21,979 nt of DNA from positions 1-21,979 of IMG/VR virus record IMGVR_UViG_3300032288_001758; one strand, 5' to 3'. This document shows positions 1 through 6,282 of this stretch, in pieces. Every line of letters starts with the position of its first letter. Position 1 is the stretch's first letter. The stretch is from a virus. Made by a program: the position numbers and the translations under genes. The notes below the pieces were generated by a model that saw nothing but the letters and a program-made list of their open reading frames with translations, did not search any database and was not told where the DNA came from.

Positions 1-125
1 CCGTGCAGTGCATCAACCGATCCATCTCCAACGACTGGCAGGGACTGTTCCCCGACAAGCCCAACGGCAACAGTAAACCTTTTCGCAAAATCCTAACTCG
101 TGACGACCACTCCAATGGCTTCTAA
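1..125 (+). CDS. C-terminal fragment of a likely phage replication-initiator/DnaD-like protein
   Basis: An open frame (codons from position 3) runs in from the left window edge and stops at TAA 123-125, giving about 40 residues. The fragment contains a Trp-Gln-Gly-Leu-Phe segment (N-D-W-Q-G-L-F-P-D-K). A similar 'nWqGLF' tail is common at the C-termini of phage replication proteins with a DnaD/O-like winged-helix N-terminus. The next gene encodes a DnaC-like loader and overlaps this one by 26 nt, which is the usual initiator-loader order in phages. The catalytic or DNA-binding part lies outside the window, so the identity is inferred from the tail motif and the context only. Confidence 0.5.
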   Translation, partial: VQCINRSISNDWQGLFPDKPNGNSKPFRKILTRDDHSNGF

Positions 126-810
126 GCGTCGCTGCCAAGGTTGCGGTGGGGTCATCTCCCCCATGTGGGATGATGCCAAGGGCATCATCGTATCCAAGTA
201 CCAGGTCTGCCGTGTCTGCGCCGACGCCGACAAGGTGCAGTACTGGGAGCATCCTTGGGTCTACAAGGACGTGATGGCTAAGCACGGGCTGGCTTGGCTT
301 GAGCGTCACCCGGACTATCCCAAGGCATTCACCAACACAGACCTCTCCTTGCTCCCTGGCGGGCTTAGGACTGCCAGCGGATGGTCACCCTCGGACAAGG
401 CTAGCATCCTGCTCCACGGAACCACCGGGACGGGTAAGACGAGGACGGCTTGGCTCATCTTCAACCGCCTCTGGTTGCAGAACTTCCCTGACCGGGCAAT
501 ATGGTTGCCTATGCGGAAACTGGAAGCCTCCATCGAGAAGGGCTTTGAAGACCACAAGCACGGACAGGTACTCGACTTCTTCTGCTCAGTCCCGTTGCTC
601 GCCTTCGACGATCTGGGGAAGGAGCGACTGACGGCACGGCTTGAGGCTGACCTGTTCGCCATCATCGACGAGCGAACCAGCAATCTGCGACCCACCATCA
701 TCACGACCAACTACAATGGCACAACCCTCCTCGACAGGTTCAACAACAAGGAAACAGGTGAAGCCCTCCTCCGACGCATCCGTGAGTACTACCACGCCGT
801 TCACGCTTGA
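100..810 (+). CDS. DnaC-like helicase loader (AAA+ ATPase)
   Basis: A 236-aa AAA+ ATPase of the DnaC/IstB type, expected to load the replicative helicase at the phage origin or forks. The N-terminus has a zinc-binding pattern of two C-x2-C pairs (C12/C15 and C37/C40). Walker A is GTTGTGKT at 107-114. Walker B ends in DD at 170-171, in the context LLAFDDLG. A sensor-1-like ITTN lies near 201-204 and an RRIR arginine-finger-like segment near 225-228. The GTG at 100 starts the frame; ATG 115 is an alternative giving a protein 5 residues shorter, and neither has a Shine-Dalgarno sequence. It overlaps the preceding frame by 26 nt, and the following SWIM gene starts inside its last 29 nt. The family call is secure; the helicase partner is inferred. 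Confidence 0.88.
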   Translation: MTTTPMASKRRCQGCGGVISPMWDDAKGIIVSKYQVCRVCADADKVQYWEHPWVYKDVMAKHGLAWLERHPDYPKAFTNTDLSLLPGGLRTASGWSPSDKASILLHGTTGTGKTRTAWLIFNRLWLQNFPDRAIWLPMRKLEASIEKGFEDHKHGQVLDFFCSVPLLAFDDLGKERLTARLEADLFAIIDERTSNLRPTIITTNYNGTTLLDRFNNKETGEALLRRIREYYHAVHA

Positions 811-1033
811 GCAGCTCCCGTCCCGCCACCCCTTCGTCATGTGGCGCGTGTCGAGCCAGTCGGAGCCTGGCAAGAACTACACCTGTTGCATCCTGGAGAA
901 CAACTGCACGTGTGAGCATTGGATGCGTCGCCTCTGGGATAAGCCCGTTGATGAACGCATCTGTAAGCACCTCCGGGCAGCCCGTGAACAAGCCCTAAAA
1001 CTATTCGTCGAAGATATCAAAAAAAGATATTGA
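782..1033 (+). CDS. Small SWIM-type zinc-finger protein
   Basis: The frame gives 83 aa from GTG 782, inside the 3' end of the helicase-loader gene. I prefer this start because it gives Met-Ser-Thr-Thr-Thr and the tight overlap seen elsewhere in the block; ATG 839 is the alternative. Cysteines and a histidine follow the SWIM pattern C-x-C-x(n)-C-x-H: C42-T-C44, then C61-K-H63, followed by a basic helix (LRAAREQAL). SWIM fingers bind DNA or protein partners and occur in Shu2/Sws1-type recombination mediators and in some helicases and transposases. Here the domain is almost the whole protein. Its place after a helicase loader suggests a replication or recombination accessory role, but no function is proven. 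Confidence 0.7.
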   Translation: MSTTTPFTLEQLPSRHPFVMWRVSSQSEPGKNYTCCILENNCTCEHWMRRLWDKPVDERICKHLRAAREQALKLFVEDIKKRY

Positions 1034-1071
1034 CGAGTTCACGATAGGTTCCCAGTCTCCCTTCTATCCTT

Positions 1072-1533
1072 ATGAAGTATCTCCTCGCACTAATCCTCGG
1101 AGGCACGGCTTGCGCCAGCGAGCAGAAGTCCATCGTCAACGATGCCCTGCTTCACAACATCGCCATCATCGAGTCGAACCTCAACGATCAGGCAGTCGGA
1201 AAGAACGGTGAAGCCGGTGCGTTCCAGTTGAAGCACTGTGCTTGGGTCGATGGCGTTACCTATCTCCGAAACAACGGCTACCCTTACGAAAGCAACTACA
1301 AGGTTTGCGTCCGTAACTTCGACGCCAGTGCCAAGGTAGCCTGGGGCTTGCTCAAGTCGTATGAGTCTCGCTTGCTCGCTGCCAAAATCAAGCCGACCCC
1401 TCTGCGTCTGTACATGGCGTACAACATGGGCTTCGCCGGTGCGATGGAGTACGACTTCAATCCTGCCAACGAGCGACTGAGCCACCAGCGTCGCGCCATC
1501 CTCCGTCGGGCTTACAACATCCTTTCCCGGTAA
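1072..1533 (+). CDS. Secreted lytic transglycosylase/lysozyme-like protein, endolysin candidate
   Basis: A 153-aa protein with a hydrophobic N-terminus (MKYLLALILGG) and a likely signal-peptidase site after TACA near residue 15. The mature part looks like an SLT/goose-lysozyme fold. A catalytic-type Glu lies at 34 in the segment AIIESNLN, G-A-F-Q-L follows at 49-53 (compare GLFQI in SLT enzymes), and AYNMG at 116-120 matches the usual AYNAG motif. It would cleave peptidoglycan in the periplasm after Sec export, either as a secreted endolysin or during entry. No classical lipobox is present. It sits in the plus-strand replication block, far from the holin-type genes at 6322-7667, which is unusual. 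The leader has no Shine-Dalgarno. The enzyme fold is likely; the role in lysis is inferred. Confidence 0.72.
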   Translation: MKYLLALILGGTACASEQKSIVNDALLHNIAIIESNLNDQAVGKNGEAGAFQLKHCAWVDGVTYLRNNGYPYESNYKVCVRNFDASAKVAWGLLKSYESRLLAAKIKPTPLRLYMAYNMGFAGAMEYDFNPANERLSHQRRAILRRAYNILSR

Positions 1534-1552
1534 CCTTCCCCCCAACACACAC

Positions 1553-1873
1553 ATGAGTAACATCATCAAGAACCGGCTCAACGTCCTTGAGTCCCGCATC
1601 GAAAGTCTCCTCATCCGTATGGATCGGCTCTACAACGCCGTCCACGGTGTCGAGACGAAGCCCAAACTGGGTCGCCCCAGCAAGAGCGTCAAGTCCATCA
1701 CCGACCTGGAAGGCACGAGTTACATCGTGCTGTCCGACGGCACGGTTGCTCGACGCCTGAAGCCCAAGAAGAACGGCAGCAAGAAGTACTACAACCTTAT
1801 GATTAAGGGTAGGCTCAAGGCTTACAACTCCGACCTGTTCAAGTTCCACGCTGAACGCAAAGCCGCCCTCTGA
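1553..1873 (+). CDS. Small DNA-binding-type protein, NUMOD4/HNH-N-terminal-like without a nuclease domain
   Basis: A 106-aa protein. Residues 3-30 form a short amphipathic coiled coil (IIKNRLNVLESRIESLL region). A basic GRPSK AT-hook-like core follows at 40-44. From about 57 the pattern 'Y-I-V-L-S-D-G-T-V ... L-K-P ... Y-Y-N-L-M-I-K-G-R' resembles the strand-rich modules (NUMOD4-like) that precede HNH nucleases in phage proteins. No HNH residues follow, and the protein ends soon after. The start is ATG 1553, preceded by a C/A-rich leader with no Shine-Dalgarno. The stop overlaps the next start as TGATG. A role in DNA binding is inferred from the composition and pattern; the target is unknown. 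Confidence 0.6.
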   Translation: MSNIIKNRLNVLESRIESLLIRMDRLYNAVHGVETKPKLGRPSKSVKSITDLEGTSYIVLSDGTVARRLKPKKNGSKKYYNLMIKGRLKAYNSDLFKFHAERKAAL

Positions 1874-2175
1874 TGAGCCAGCCCATCCCTGACCTCAAGT
1901 CCATCCTGCGACTTGCCTCCGCTTCCGTCGAACAGGCTGAGACCCAGCTGCACGACAAGGATATGCAGATCGTCTACCTGTCCGACAAGTTGAACAAGGT
2001 CTTCCATGCCCTGCGCCAGTTCCACTCCCACCACGGGCGTGACCTTGACCCGGACGTGCTGGATGCCTTCAACGCAGCTTGGCGTTCCCAAGAGGCTTCC
2101 TTCGATACCTGGCAGTCGTATCAGAAGCAGTCCTCCATCTGCGAACACTTCAACCTCACCATCGACCTCGACTAA
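1873..2175 (+). CDS. Hypothetical small phage protein with N-terminal coiled coil
   Basis: A 100-aa protein that I do not recognise. Its start overlaps the previous stop (TGATG at 1871-1875), so it is probably translationally coupled. Residues 8-50 are heptad-like and helical (LKSILRLASASVEQAETQL followed by DKLNKVFHAL). The second half is rich in His, Trp and Phe, and there are no membrane spans. It directly precedes the annealing-protein gene with a 16-nt gap, so a role linked to recombination is possible but only by position. Confidence 0.6.
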   Translation: MSQPIPDLKSILRLASASVEQAETQLHDKDMQIVYLSDKLNKVFHALRQFHSHHGRDLDPDVLDAFNAAWRSQEASFDTWQSYQKQSSICEHFNLTIDLD

Positions 2176-2191
2176 TCTCACCCAAACAAAC

Positions 2192-3091
2192 ATGAGCAAC
2201 GAAATCATCAACAAACTCCGCGCCCCCTTCCCTGCTGACCGCATCGAGTGGCGTCTCCAGTCCTCCGGCGAAAAGCAGGACGGCAGCATTTGGGCGAAGT
2301 GCCTGTGCTACATCGACAACCGTGCTGCGATGGAACGCCTCGACGACGTGTACGGCATGAACTGGTCGCACAGCGAGGAGTTCAAGCAGATCGGCAATCA
2401 GGCTGTCTGCACCGTGACCATCACCATCGAGTCCAAGATGGAGTCCACGGATACCGGCCCCGTCACCCTGTTCCCCTATCGCTCCGTGACCGGCTCCTGT
2501 GCGGTGGAAGCCAATGGCGACATCGACCCGTTCAAGTCGGCTGCTTCTGGTGCTATGAAGCGGGCTGTCGTGAACCTGGGCATCGGGCGTTACCTGTATG
2601 ACCTCCCCGAAGCGTGGGCTGTCATCGACCCCAAGGGCAAGTACGAGGGCAAGACCAAGAACCAGACTCGCTTCCGCTGGAATCCGCCCCAACTCCCGGC
2701 TTGGGCTGGCGGTGGTGCTGACGTTAACTACGCCACCAACAACAGTGGCACGGAGGCTTACACTGCTGGCAAGGACTTCACTCCTAAGCACGAAGCCCAG
2801 GCTCCCGCCCCGGCTCCCGTGGAGTCCGATGGCACTTGGCGCACCGTGGTCATCCCGTTCGGCAAGCAGAAGGGTCAGACCCTTGGTCAGCTGCCTCCCG
2901 CTTCCCTCAAGTGGTGGCGTGAGAACTACCAGCCGAAGCCCTACAACGGCAAGATTAGCGCCAAGGACAAGGCGTTCCGTGATGCCCTCGACCAGTCCGC
3001 TGAAGCCTACAAGCCGATGCCCGGTATGCCCACCGCCAGCAAGGACGAGGTGGTCATCGACGAGGCTCCCTCCGACGACGTTCCCTTCTGA
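2192..3091 (+). CDS. Rad52/22-family single-strand annealing protein
   Basis: The frame opens earlier, but the gene most likely starts at ATG 2192, which follows the previous stop and an A/C-rich leader and gives 299 aa. Residues 17-140 carry the phage Rad52/22 annealing fold: R-I-E-W-R near 17, a W-A-K-C-L-C-Y-I strand, Y-R-S-V-T-G-S-C near 96-103, and the diagnostic D-P-F-K-S-A-A-S-G-A-M-K-R followed by G-I-G-R-Y-L-Y-D-L at about 112-138. Such proteins anneal complementary ssDNA during phage recombination. A Pro/Ala linker near 200-212 leads to an FGKQKGQTL module (223-231) like the small domain at the C-termini of ExoX-like exonucleases. The protein ends in an acidic D-D-V-P-F tip resembling the last residues of bacterial SSB. 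The exonuclease partner is not in this window. Confidence 0.85.
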   Translation: MSNEIINKLRAPFPADRIEWRLQSSGEKQDGSIWAKCLCYIDNRAAMERLDDVYGMNWSHSEEFKQIGNQAVCTVTITIESKMESTDTGPVTLFPYRSVTGSCAVEANGDIDPFKSAASGAMKRAVVNLGIGRYLYDLPEAWAVIDPKGKYEGKTKNQTRFRWNPPQLPAWAGGGADVNYATNNSGTEAYTAGKDFTPKHEAQAPAPAPVESDGTWRTVVIPFGKQKGQTLGQLPPASLKWWRENYQPKPYNGKISAKDKAFRDALDQSAEAYKPMPGMPTASKDEVVIDEAPSDDVPF

Positions 3092-3094
3092 CCT

Positions 3095-3259
3095 ATGGAA
3101 CCCACGCACGAAGAAGACGATCTCTCGTTCCTAGACGAGAAGACCGGCTCCAAACAGAAGACCGAGTTCATCGTCACGCAGGAGGTTCGGCTACCCGCTG
3201 AACTCTCCGATGACGAGATTATGGAAATCCTTCAGTACGCCCTGCGTATCAACCGATGA
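3095..3259 (+). CDS. Hypothetical 54-aa acidic protein
   Basis: A short ORF with ATG at 3095, three bases after the annealing-protein stop, ending at TGA 3257-3259. That stop overlaps the next start as ATGA. It encodes 54 aa with an acidic N-terminus (E-E-D-D-L), a beta-like stretch (TEFIVTQEVRLP) and a C-terminal amphipathic helix (D-D-E-I-M-E-I-L). Support is the perfect fit between neighbours: without it a 164-nt hole would interrupt an otherwise gap-free block. I do not recognise the family. Confidence 0.6.
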   Translation: MEPTHEEDDLSFLDEKTGSKQKTEFIVTQEVRLPAELSDDEIMEILQYALRINR

Positions 3260-3699
3260 GCAAGATACTGTCGCCGGATCGTGTCCGGCAGCTGATGGCT
3301 GCGATGCAACCCAAGGTCGAGCAAGAGGACACGCTCAAGCCTAGCAGTAAGGTGCATCGTGCCTACGAGATGATTGCCAAGAGCAAGTCCACGCTCCGAG
3401 CCGCGTCCCAGTCCTATGGGGTAGGCATCAAGGTCATCGTTGCCTACGCCAAGGACAATGGTCTTCCCATCACTTGGGGGGCTGACGGCTTGGTCAACCA
3501 GGCACGGCAGCTGGTCAAGGAAGGCAAGTACCAGAATGCCCGACACGGCTTGAGGACTCGCATCACCTACGAGTTGGCGCTGAAGCATGGGGTGAGCAAG
3601 GCTTGCCGTATGGCTGGTACGACCCGACGTGGGCTGTACTACTACTGCCAGCGATACGATCTACCTACGCCACTCCGGGCAACCGGGGGACACTCGTGA
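3256..3699 (+). CDS. Putative DNA-binding protein with two helix-turn-helix motifs
   Basis: A 147-aa basic protein. Two segments look like helix-turn-helix units: residues 46-70 (S-T-L-R-A-A-S-Q-S-Y-G-V core) and 108-137 (H-G-V-S-K-A-C-R-M-A-G-T-T core, then R-G-L-Y-Y-Y). Both have the small-residue turn and the following basic or aromatic recognition helix expected of the fold. It may act as a phage transcription regulator or a terminase-small-subunit-like DNA binder; nothing in the context decides. It starts in an ATGA overlap with the 54-aa ORF and ends in a GTGA overlap with the next gene. Confidence 0.62.
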   Translation: MSKILSPDRVRQLMAAMQPKVEQEDTLKPSSKVHRAYEMIAKSKSTLRAASQSYGVGIKVIVAYAKDNGLPITWGADGLVNQARQLVKEGKYQNARHGLRTRITYELALKHGVSKACRMAGTTRRGLYYYCQRYDLPTPLRATGGHS

Positions 3700-3899
3700 T
3701 TTACGAGTTTCGTAATCCCATGCCCGTCGAAACCGACCTAGGCTATGGGATGCTGGTCTATGTCCGTGATGGCGGTACGTTCTCCAATGACGTATTCGCC
3801 GTTGCGTTGGACAAGGATGGCATCATCCGTCATATGACCACAGACCAGTTCCGGCTAGTCCGCAACGACACCTTCTGCATCCGAACCAATGAGCAATAG
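3696..3899 (+). CDS. Small conserved-type phage protein of unknown function
   Basis: The open frame begins upstream inside the previous gene, but GTG 3696 (GTGA overlapping the previous stop) gives a sensible 67-aa protein starting M-I-Y-E-F-R-N-P. The layout is a proline-containing opening, a G-Y-G-M-L-V-Y-V strand, an N-D-V-F-A-V-A-L strand and an I-I-R-H-M-T-T-D-Q-F segment. From memory this resembles a family of very small phage proteins with no assigned function; I cannot name it. It is a compact beta-rich protein with no membrane span. Its last 11 nt overlap the phosphoesterase gene. Confidence 0.65.
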   Translation: MIYEFRNPMPVETDLGYGMLVYVRDGGTFSNDVFAVALDKDGIIRHMTTDQFRLVRNDTFCIRTNEQ

Positions 3900-4668
3900 A
3901 TATGATATCGTCGCTATGGGCGACAACCACGGCGACCTGGCTTGCGAGGACACGCTCGATGCCATCATGGAGTTCGTGGCGCGGGTGAAGCCAAAGTACA
4001 GGGTACACCTAGGCGATAACTGGGATTTCCGCTGGGCTAGGCGTGGGGTTGACAAGACCTCCCGTGAGGCTCGTGAGGGTCTGGAGGAAGACCTGGAAGC
4101 GGGCATTCGCTGGATCGAGCGATACAAACCCACCCATTTCCTGTTCGGCAACCACGACGACAGAATCAGGCAAATCATCTCCAGCACGGACTCCATCAAG
4201 GACAAACAGGATATGCAGGACTTGCAGGACAAGATGATGCAGACCCTACGCCGGGTTGGATGCAAGGTAATCAGGAAGTACAACGTGAAGACGGGCTTCA
4301 TCAAGATCGGCCCAATCACGTTCATCCACGGGTTCTCCCACGGGATGAGTGCCTTACTGAAGGATGCCCGCATCTACGGCACACCTGGAGGCGGGTTCTG
4401 CATGGGTCACCTCCATCGCCTTGAGCAGTTGAACATCGAGAGCCACGCCGGTGGAGCTGCTTGGCTGTGTGGCTGGGCTGGTCGCCAAGAGGATACCGAG
4501 TACGCCTTTCGGATGACCGGGGCGCTACGCTGGCAGAACGGGTTCATGTACTTCGTCTGCGATGGCGACGACTACATCGGCAAGCAAGCCCACCGCTTCG
4601 GTAAGGGCTGGTACTTCCCTAACGGGGATATCTACGTCAAGGGTAAGGAAATCAACAAACGCAAATGA
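3889..4668 (+). CDS. Calcineurin-like metallophosphoesterase
   Basis: A 259-aa protein with the full set of calcineurin-like metal-binding motifs in order: G-D-N-H (D12, H14 in place of DxH), H-L-G-D-N-W-D (D43), F-G-N-H-D-D (N88, H89, D90), F-I-H-G (H147) and M-G-H-L-H (H174, H176). The enzyme should use two metal ions to hydrolyse phosphomono- or phosphodiesters. Candidate roles in phages include end processing of nucleic acid and nucleotide turnover; the substrate cannot be read from the sequence. An inserted charged helix near 100-120 (K-D-K-Q-D-M-Q-D-L-Q-D-K) is probably a coiled coil or cap. It overlaps both neighbours, by 11 nt upstream and 4 nt downstream (ATGA). Confidence 0.88.
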   Translation: MSNRYDIVAMGDNHGDLACEDTLDAIMEFVARVKPKYRVHLGDNWDFRWARRGVDKTSREAREGLEEDLEAGIRWIERYKPTHFLFGNHDDRIRQIISSTDSIKDKQDMQDLQDKMMQTLRRVGCKVIRKYNVKTGFIKIGPITFIHGFSHGMSALLKDARIYGTPGGGFCMGHLHRLEQLNIESHAGGAAWLCGWAGRQEDTEYAFRMTGALRWQNGFMYFVCDGDDYIGKQAHRFGKGWYFPNGDIYVKGKEINKRK

Positions 4669-4955
4669 GCGAAACCGACGAACTGTCTGAACGAGCCAAG
4701 GCTCTTGGTATGAACCTTGGTCGCCTCAAGGAAGTCCTGAAGGCTGGCTTCTCCGAACCGGCTTACGACCTGATGCCCCGCAACCAGAACGACAATCCCA
4801 ACAGGAATCTATCCAGACCCAAGGTCAAGGGCGTTTGGTACGTCAAGTACTCCCAAGACGGGGTACGCAAGACCAAGCCGTTGTGCGACGATCTGGAGCA
4901 AGCCCGGAAGATGCGGGATGAGTTCTTCGCCTCAATCAACTACGGAAAGAAATGA
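4665..4955 (+). CDS. Small protein with AP2/integrase-arm-like DNA-binding domain
   Basis: A 96-aa basic protein. Residues 54-92 follow the AP2-like three-strand-plus-helix pattern: V-K-G-V-W-Y-V-K-Y, G-V-R-K-T-K-P-L, then D-D-L-E-Q-A-R-K-M-R-D-E-F. This pattern is found in phage AP2-HNH proteins and in N-terminal arm-binding domains of tyrosine integrases. No nuclease or recombinase domain follows, so this is a stand-alone DNA-binding candidate. Residues 1-30 are helical (E-R-A-K-A-L-G-M-N-L-G-R-L). Starts and ends are ATGA overlaps, so translation is probably coupled to both neighbours. Confidence 0.62.
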   Translation: MSETDELSERAKALGMNLGRLKEVLKAGFSEPAYDLMPRNQNDNPNRNLSRPKVKGVWYVKYSQDGVRKTKPLCDDLEQARKMRDEFFASINYGKK

Positions 4956-5161
4956 GTCCAGACCCTAGCCATCAATCCTACGAACAGCAGCTGGCTTCCG
5001 TTAAGAAGGCCGGTAATGCCCTTGGTCGCCAGGTACTCGTGCTGCTCCTCAACGGGGGCGGTAACGAGAAACTCATCAAGGCTTACTACGACTGGCGCGA
5101 TGCGTCCATCGGCAAGCCCAACTTCGGCAAGAAGCGGAAATGGAGCGACTACAATGGCTGA
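4952..5161 (+). CDS. Hypothetical 69-aa protein
   Basis: A 69-aa protein starting in an ATGA overlap and overlapping the next gene by 8 nt. The middle is helical (Y-E-Q-Q-L-A-S-V-K-K and L-G-R-Q-V-L-V-L-L-L), followed by a basic aromatic end (Y-Y-D-W-R-D, then G-K-K-R-K-W). Unusually for this window, a weak GGAAAG lies just upstream of the start. I do not recognise it. The leucine stretch is too short and too interrupted to call a membrane span. Confidence 0.55.
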   Translation: MSPDPSHQSYEQQLASVKKAGNALGRQVLVLLLNGGGNEKLIKAYYDWRDASIGKPNFGKKRKWSDYNG

Positions 5162-5732
5162 TGACAAAGCAAAGAAAGTCCCGCTTGAGGTATCCATGAT
5201 GAACCGCATCGGTGAACTCAAGGCCGAGAACGCCCGACTAAAGCAACAGGTGGAGTACTGGCGCATCGAGTCTGACTGCAACCACGGGCGATGGCTCCGC
5301 TGCTTGGAAGACCTTGAGCATCTTCGTGCATCGTCCTTCGTGACGGCAGTTCCTAGCGAAGAATACGAGAAGGCACAAGCGGAGGTCGCCCGCCTCAAGG
5401 CCGAGTGCCAAGCCCGCCAAGCGGAGAACAGCGTGCTGGCAGTCGAGTGCGACAGCCTCAAGGCCGAGGTCGAGCGTCTGACGCAACTCAACGATACTCT
5501 CGCCCTGCGTTATGACGCTACCAAAAGTATGCTTGATGGTTGTGCGAAAGAGATTGAAGAAATGGAGGCCGAGGTCGAACGGCTGACTTCCGACATTCAG
5601 ATGGAGAAAGAGAATGAGGACAGGCTGGTTCGTGAATGGCAGAGAGCCAACAACGAGGTCTATGGTTTGAAGACGCAGGTCGCCGCCTTGATTGATGAAC
5701 TTGAACGCCTACGCAAGGGGGTGCAGCCGTGA
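5154..5732 (+). CDS. Long coiled-coil protein
   Basis: The open frame starts upstream, but ATG 5154, just inside the previous gene's end and preceded by GGAG at about 9 nt, gives a 192-aa protein. Nearly the whole length is heptad-repeat coiled coil rich in Leu, Glu, Lys and Arg. The sequence K-A-E-V-E-R-L-T, or a close copy, occurs twice, near residues 104-111 and 139-146. One probable break lies near 60-70 (F-V-T-A-V-P-S). It has no catalytic motif and no signal peptide. Such phage proteins are often scaffolds or inhibitors, but no specific role can be assigned. Confidence 0.65.
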   Translation: MADDKAKKVPLEVSMMNRIGELKAENARLKQQVEYWRIESDCNHGRWLRCLEDLEHLRASSFVTAVPSEEYEKAQAEVARLKAECQARQAENSVLAVECDSLKAEVERLTQLNDTLALRYDATKSMLDGCAKEIEEMEAEVERLTSDIQMEKENEDRLVREWQRANNEVYGLKTQVAALIDELERLRKGVQP

Positions 5733-5923
5733 GCGACGACATCGCCAAATGCCCCGGCATCATCGACAACGAACTCTGCCTCAACAGGGAACGATGCCTC
5801 CGCTTCACCATCAAGGCTGACGATCTCTGGCAAGCCTGGATGACCCCTCGCTACAACGACAAGGGTCTATGCGCCAACTTCATCAACAACCACCAAGATG
5901 AAAAGAAACGCAAAAGCGATTGA
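5729..5923 (+). CDS. Small four-cysteine phage protein
   Basis: A 64-aa protein beginning at GTG 5729 in a GTGA overlap with the previous stop; A-A-G-G-G-G-G upstream is one of the few Shine-Dalgarno-like tracts here. Cysteines at 8, 17, 23 and 48 have the spacing C-P-G-x7-C-x5-C ... C, with R-C-L-R-F after the third. This resembles a very common family of tiny phage proteins ('CP...CxxRxxCxR...W...C') whose cysteines probably bind a metal and whose function is unknown. Trp 34 and 37 fit that pattern. Confidence 0.62.
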   Translation: MSDDIAKCPGIIDNELCLNRERCLRFTIKADDLWQAWMTPRYNDKGLCANFINNHQDEKKRKSD

Positions 5924-6170
5924 TATCCTTCGTGGGTACATCTGCCGGAACTCGCAGGAGCAGGACGTTCCTCCAGGCTTCATGTCAAAGCAGGATGTGA
6001 AGGATATGCTTGGGTGTTCGGAAAATCAGTTCAACCGGCTGATGAAGCAGCTGAAGGCGAACAAGGGCGTCGAGTCCAAGTACATCAAGCGGGTCAAGGG
6101 AAGTCGCATCTACAAGTGTGTGTACTTCAGGTTCTCAAACGAGTTGAGTAGGCTCATCAAGAGCAAGTAG
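5898..6170 (+). CDS. Winged-helix/HTH-like small protein
   Basis: A 90-aa basic protein overlapping the previous gene by 26 nt. Residues 29-52 (M-S-K-Q-D-V-K-D-M-L-G-C-S-E-N-Q-F-N-R-L) have the helix-turn-helix layout with a G-C-S turn. The following K-Y-I-K-R-V-K-G-S-R-I-Y-K-C-V-Y-F could form the wing. It is the last plus-strand gene before the convergent junction and is probably a DNA-binding regulator; its target is unknown. Confidence 0.62.
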   Translation: MKRNAKAIDILRGYICRNSQEQDVPPGFMSKQDVKDMLGCSENQFNRLMKQLKANKGVESKYIKRVKGSRIYKCVYFRFSNELSRLIKSK

Positions 6171-6172
6171 GC

Positions 6173-6203
6173 GACCACTCCTATTGGCGGGAATAGGGTG
6201 GTC
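6173..6203. terminator. Hairpin, probable bidirectional terminator lacking a U-tract
   Basis: GACCACTCCTATT pairs with AATAGGGTGGTC across a GGCGGG loop, giving a 12-bp stem with one bulged T. It lies three bases after the stop of the last plus-strand gene. The stem can form on both strands, but no run of T follows on either side, so it is not a textbook intrinsic terminator. It could terminate with a factor or protect mRNA 3' ends. Confidence 0.55.
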
Positions 6204-6269
6204 TATCTGGGAGACGCTTCCTTATATGAGCCACGCAACACACAACACCCGCCACGTCGTCCAGATGGG

Positions 6270-6282
6270 AATACAATGTATT
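6270..6282. promoter_or_regulatory. 13-bp palindrome, possible operator-like site
   Basis: The sequence AATACAATGTATT is a perfect inverted repeat, 6 bp each side of a central A. It is AT-rich against GC-richer surroundings and has the size of a dimeric repressor site, but no promoter is visible beside it. It may be chance or part of a secondary structure. Confidence 0.25.

Noticed and set aside
641-781. Extension of the SWIM gene to an upstream ATG at 641
   Set aside because: The added segment is the Ser/Thr-rich shadow of the ATPase gene; GTG 782 gives a normal short overlap.
1072-1533. Lipoprotein reading of the lysozyme-like protein from its G-T-A-C signal end
   Set aside because: A lipobox would need Leu or a similar residue at -3; Gly is there, so ordinary signal cleavage after TACA is more likely.
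2156-3109. Minus-strand 317-codon frame opposite the annealing protein
   Set aside because: The plus strand has unmistakable Rad52/22 motifs; the minus frame shows no recognisable domain.
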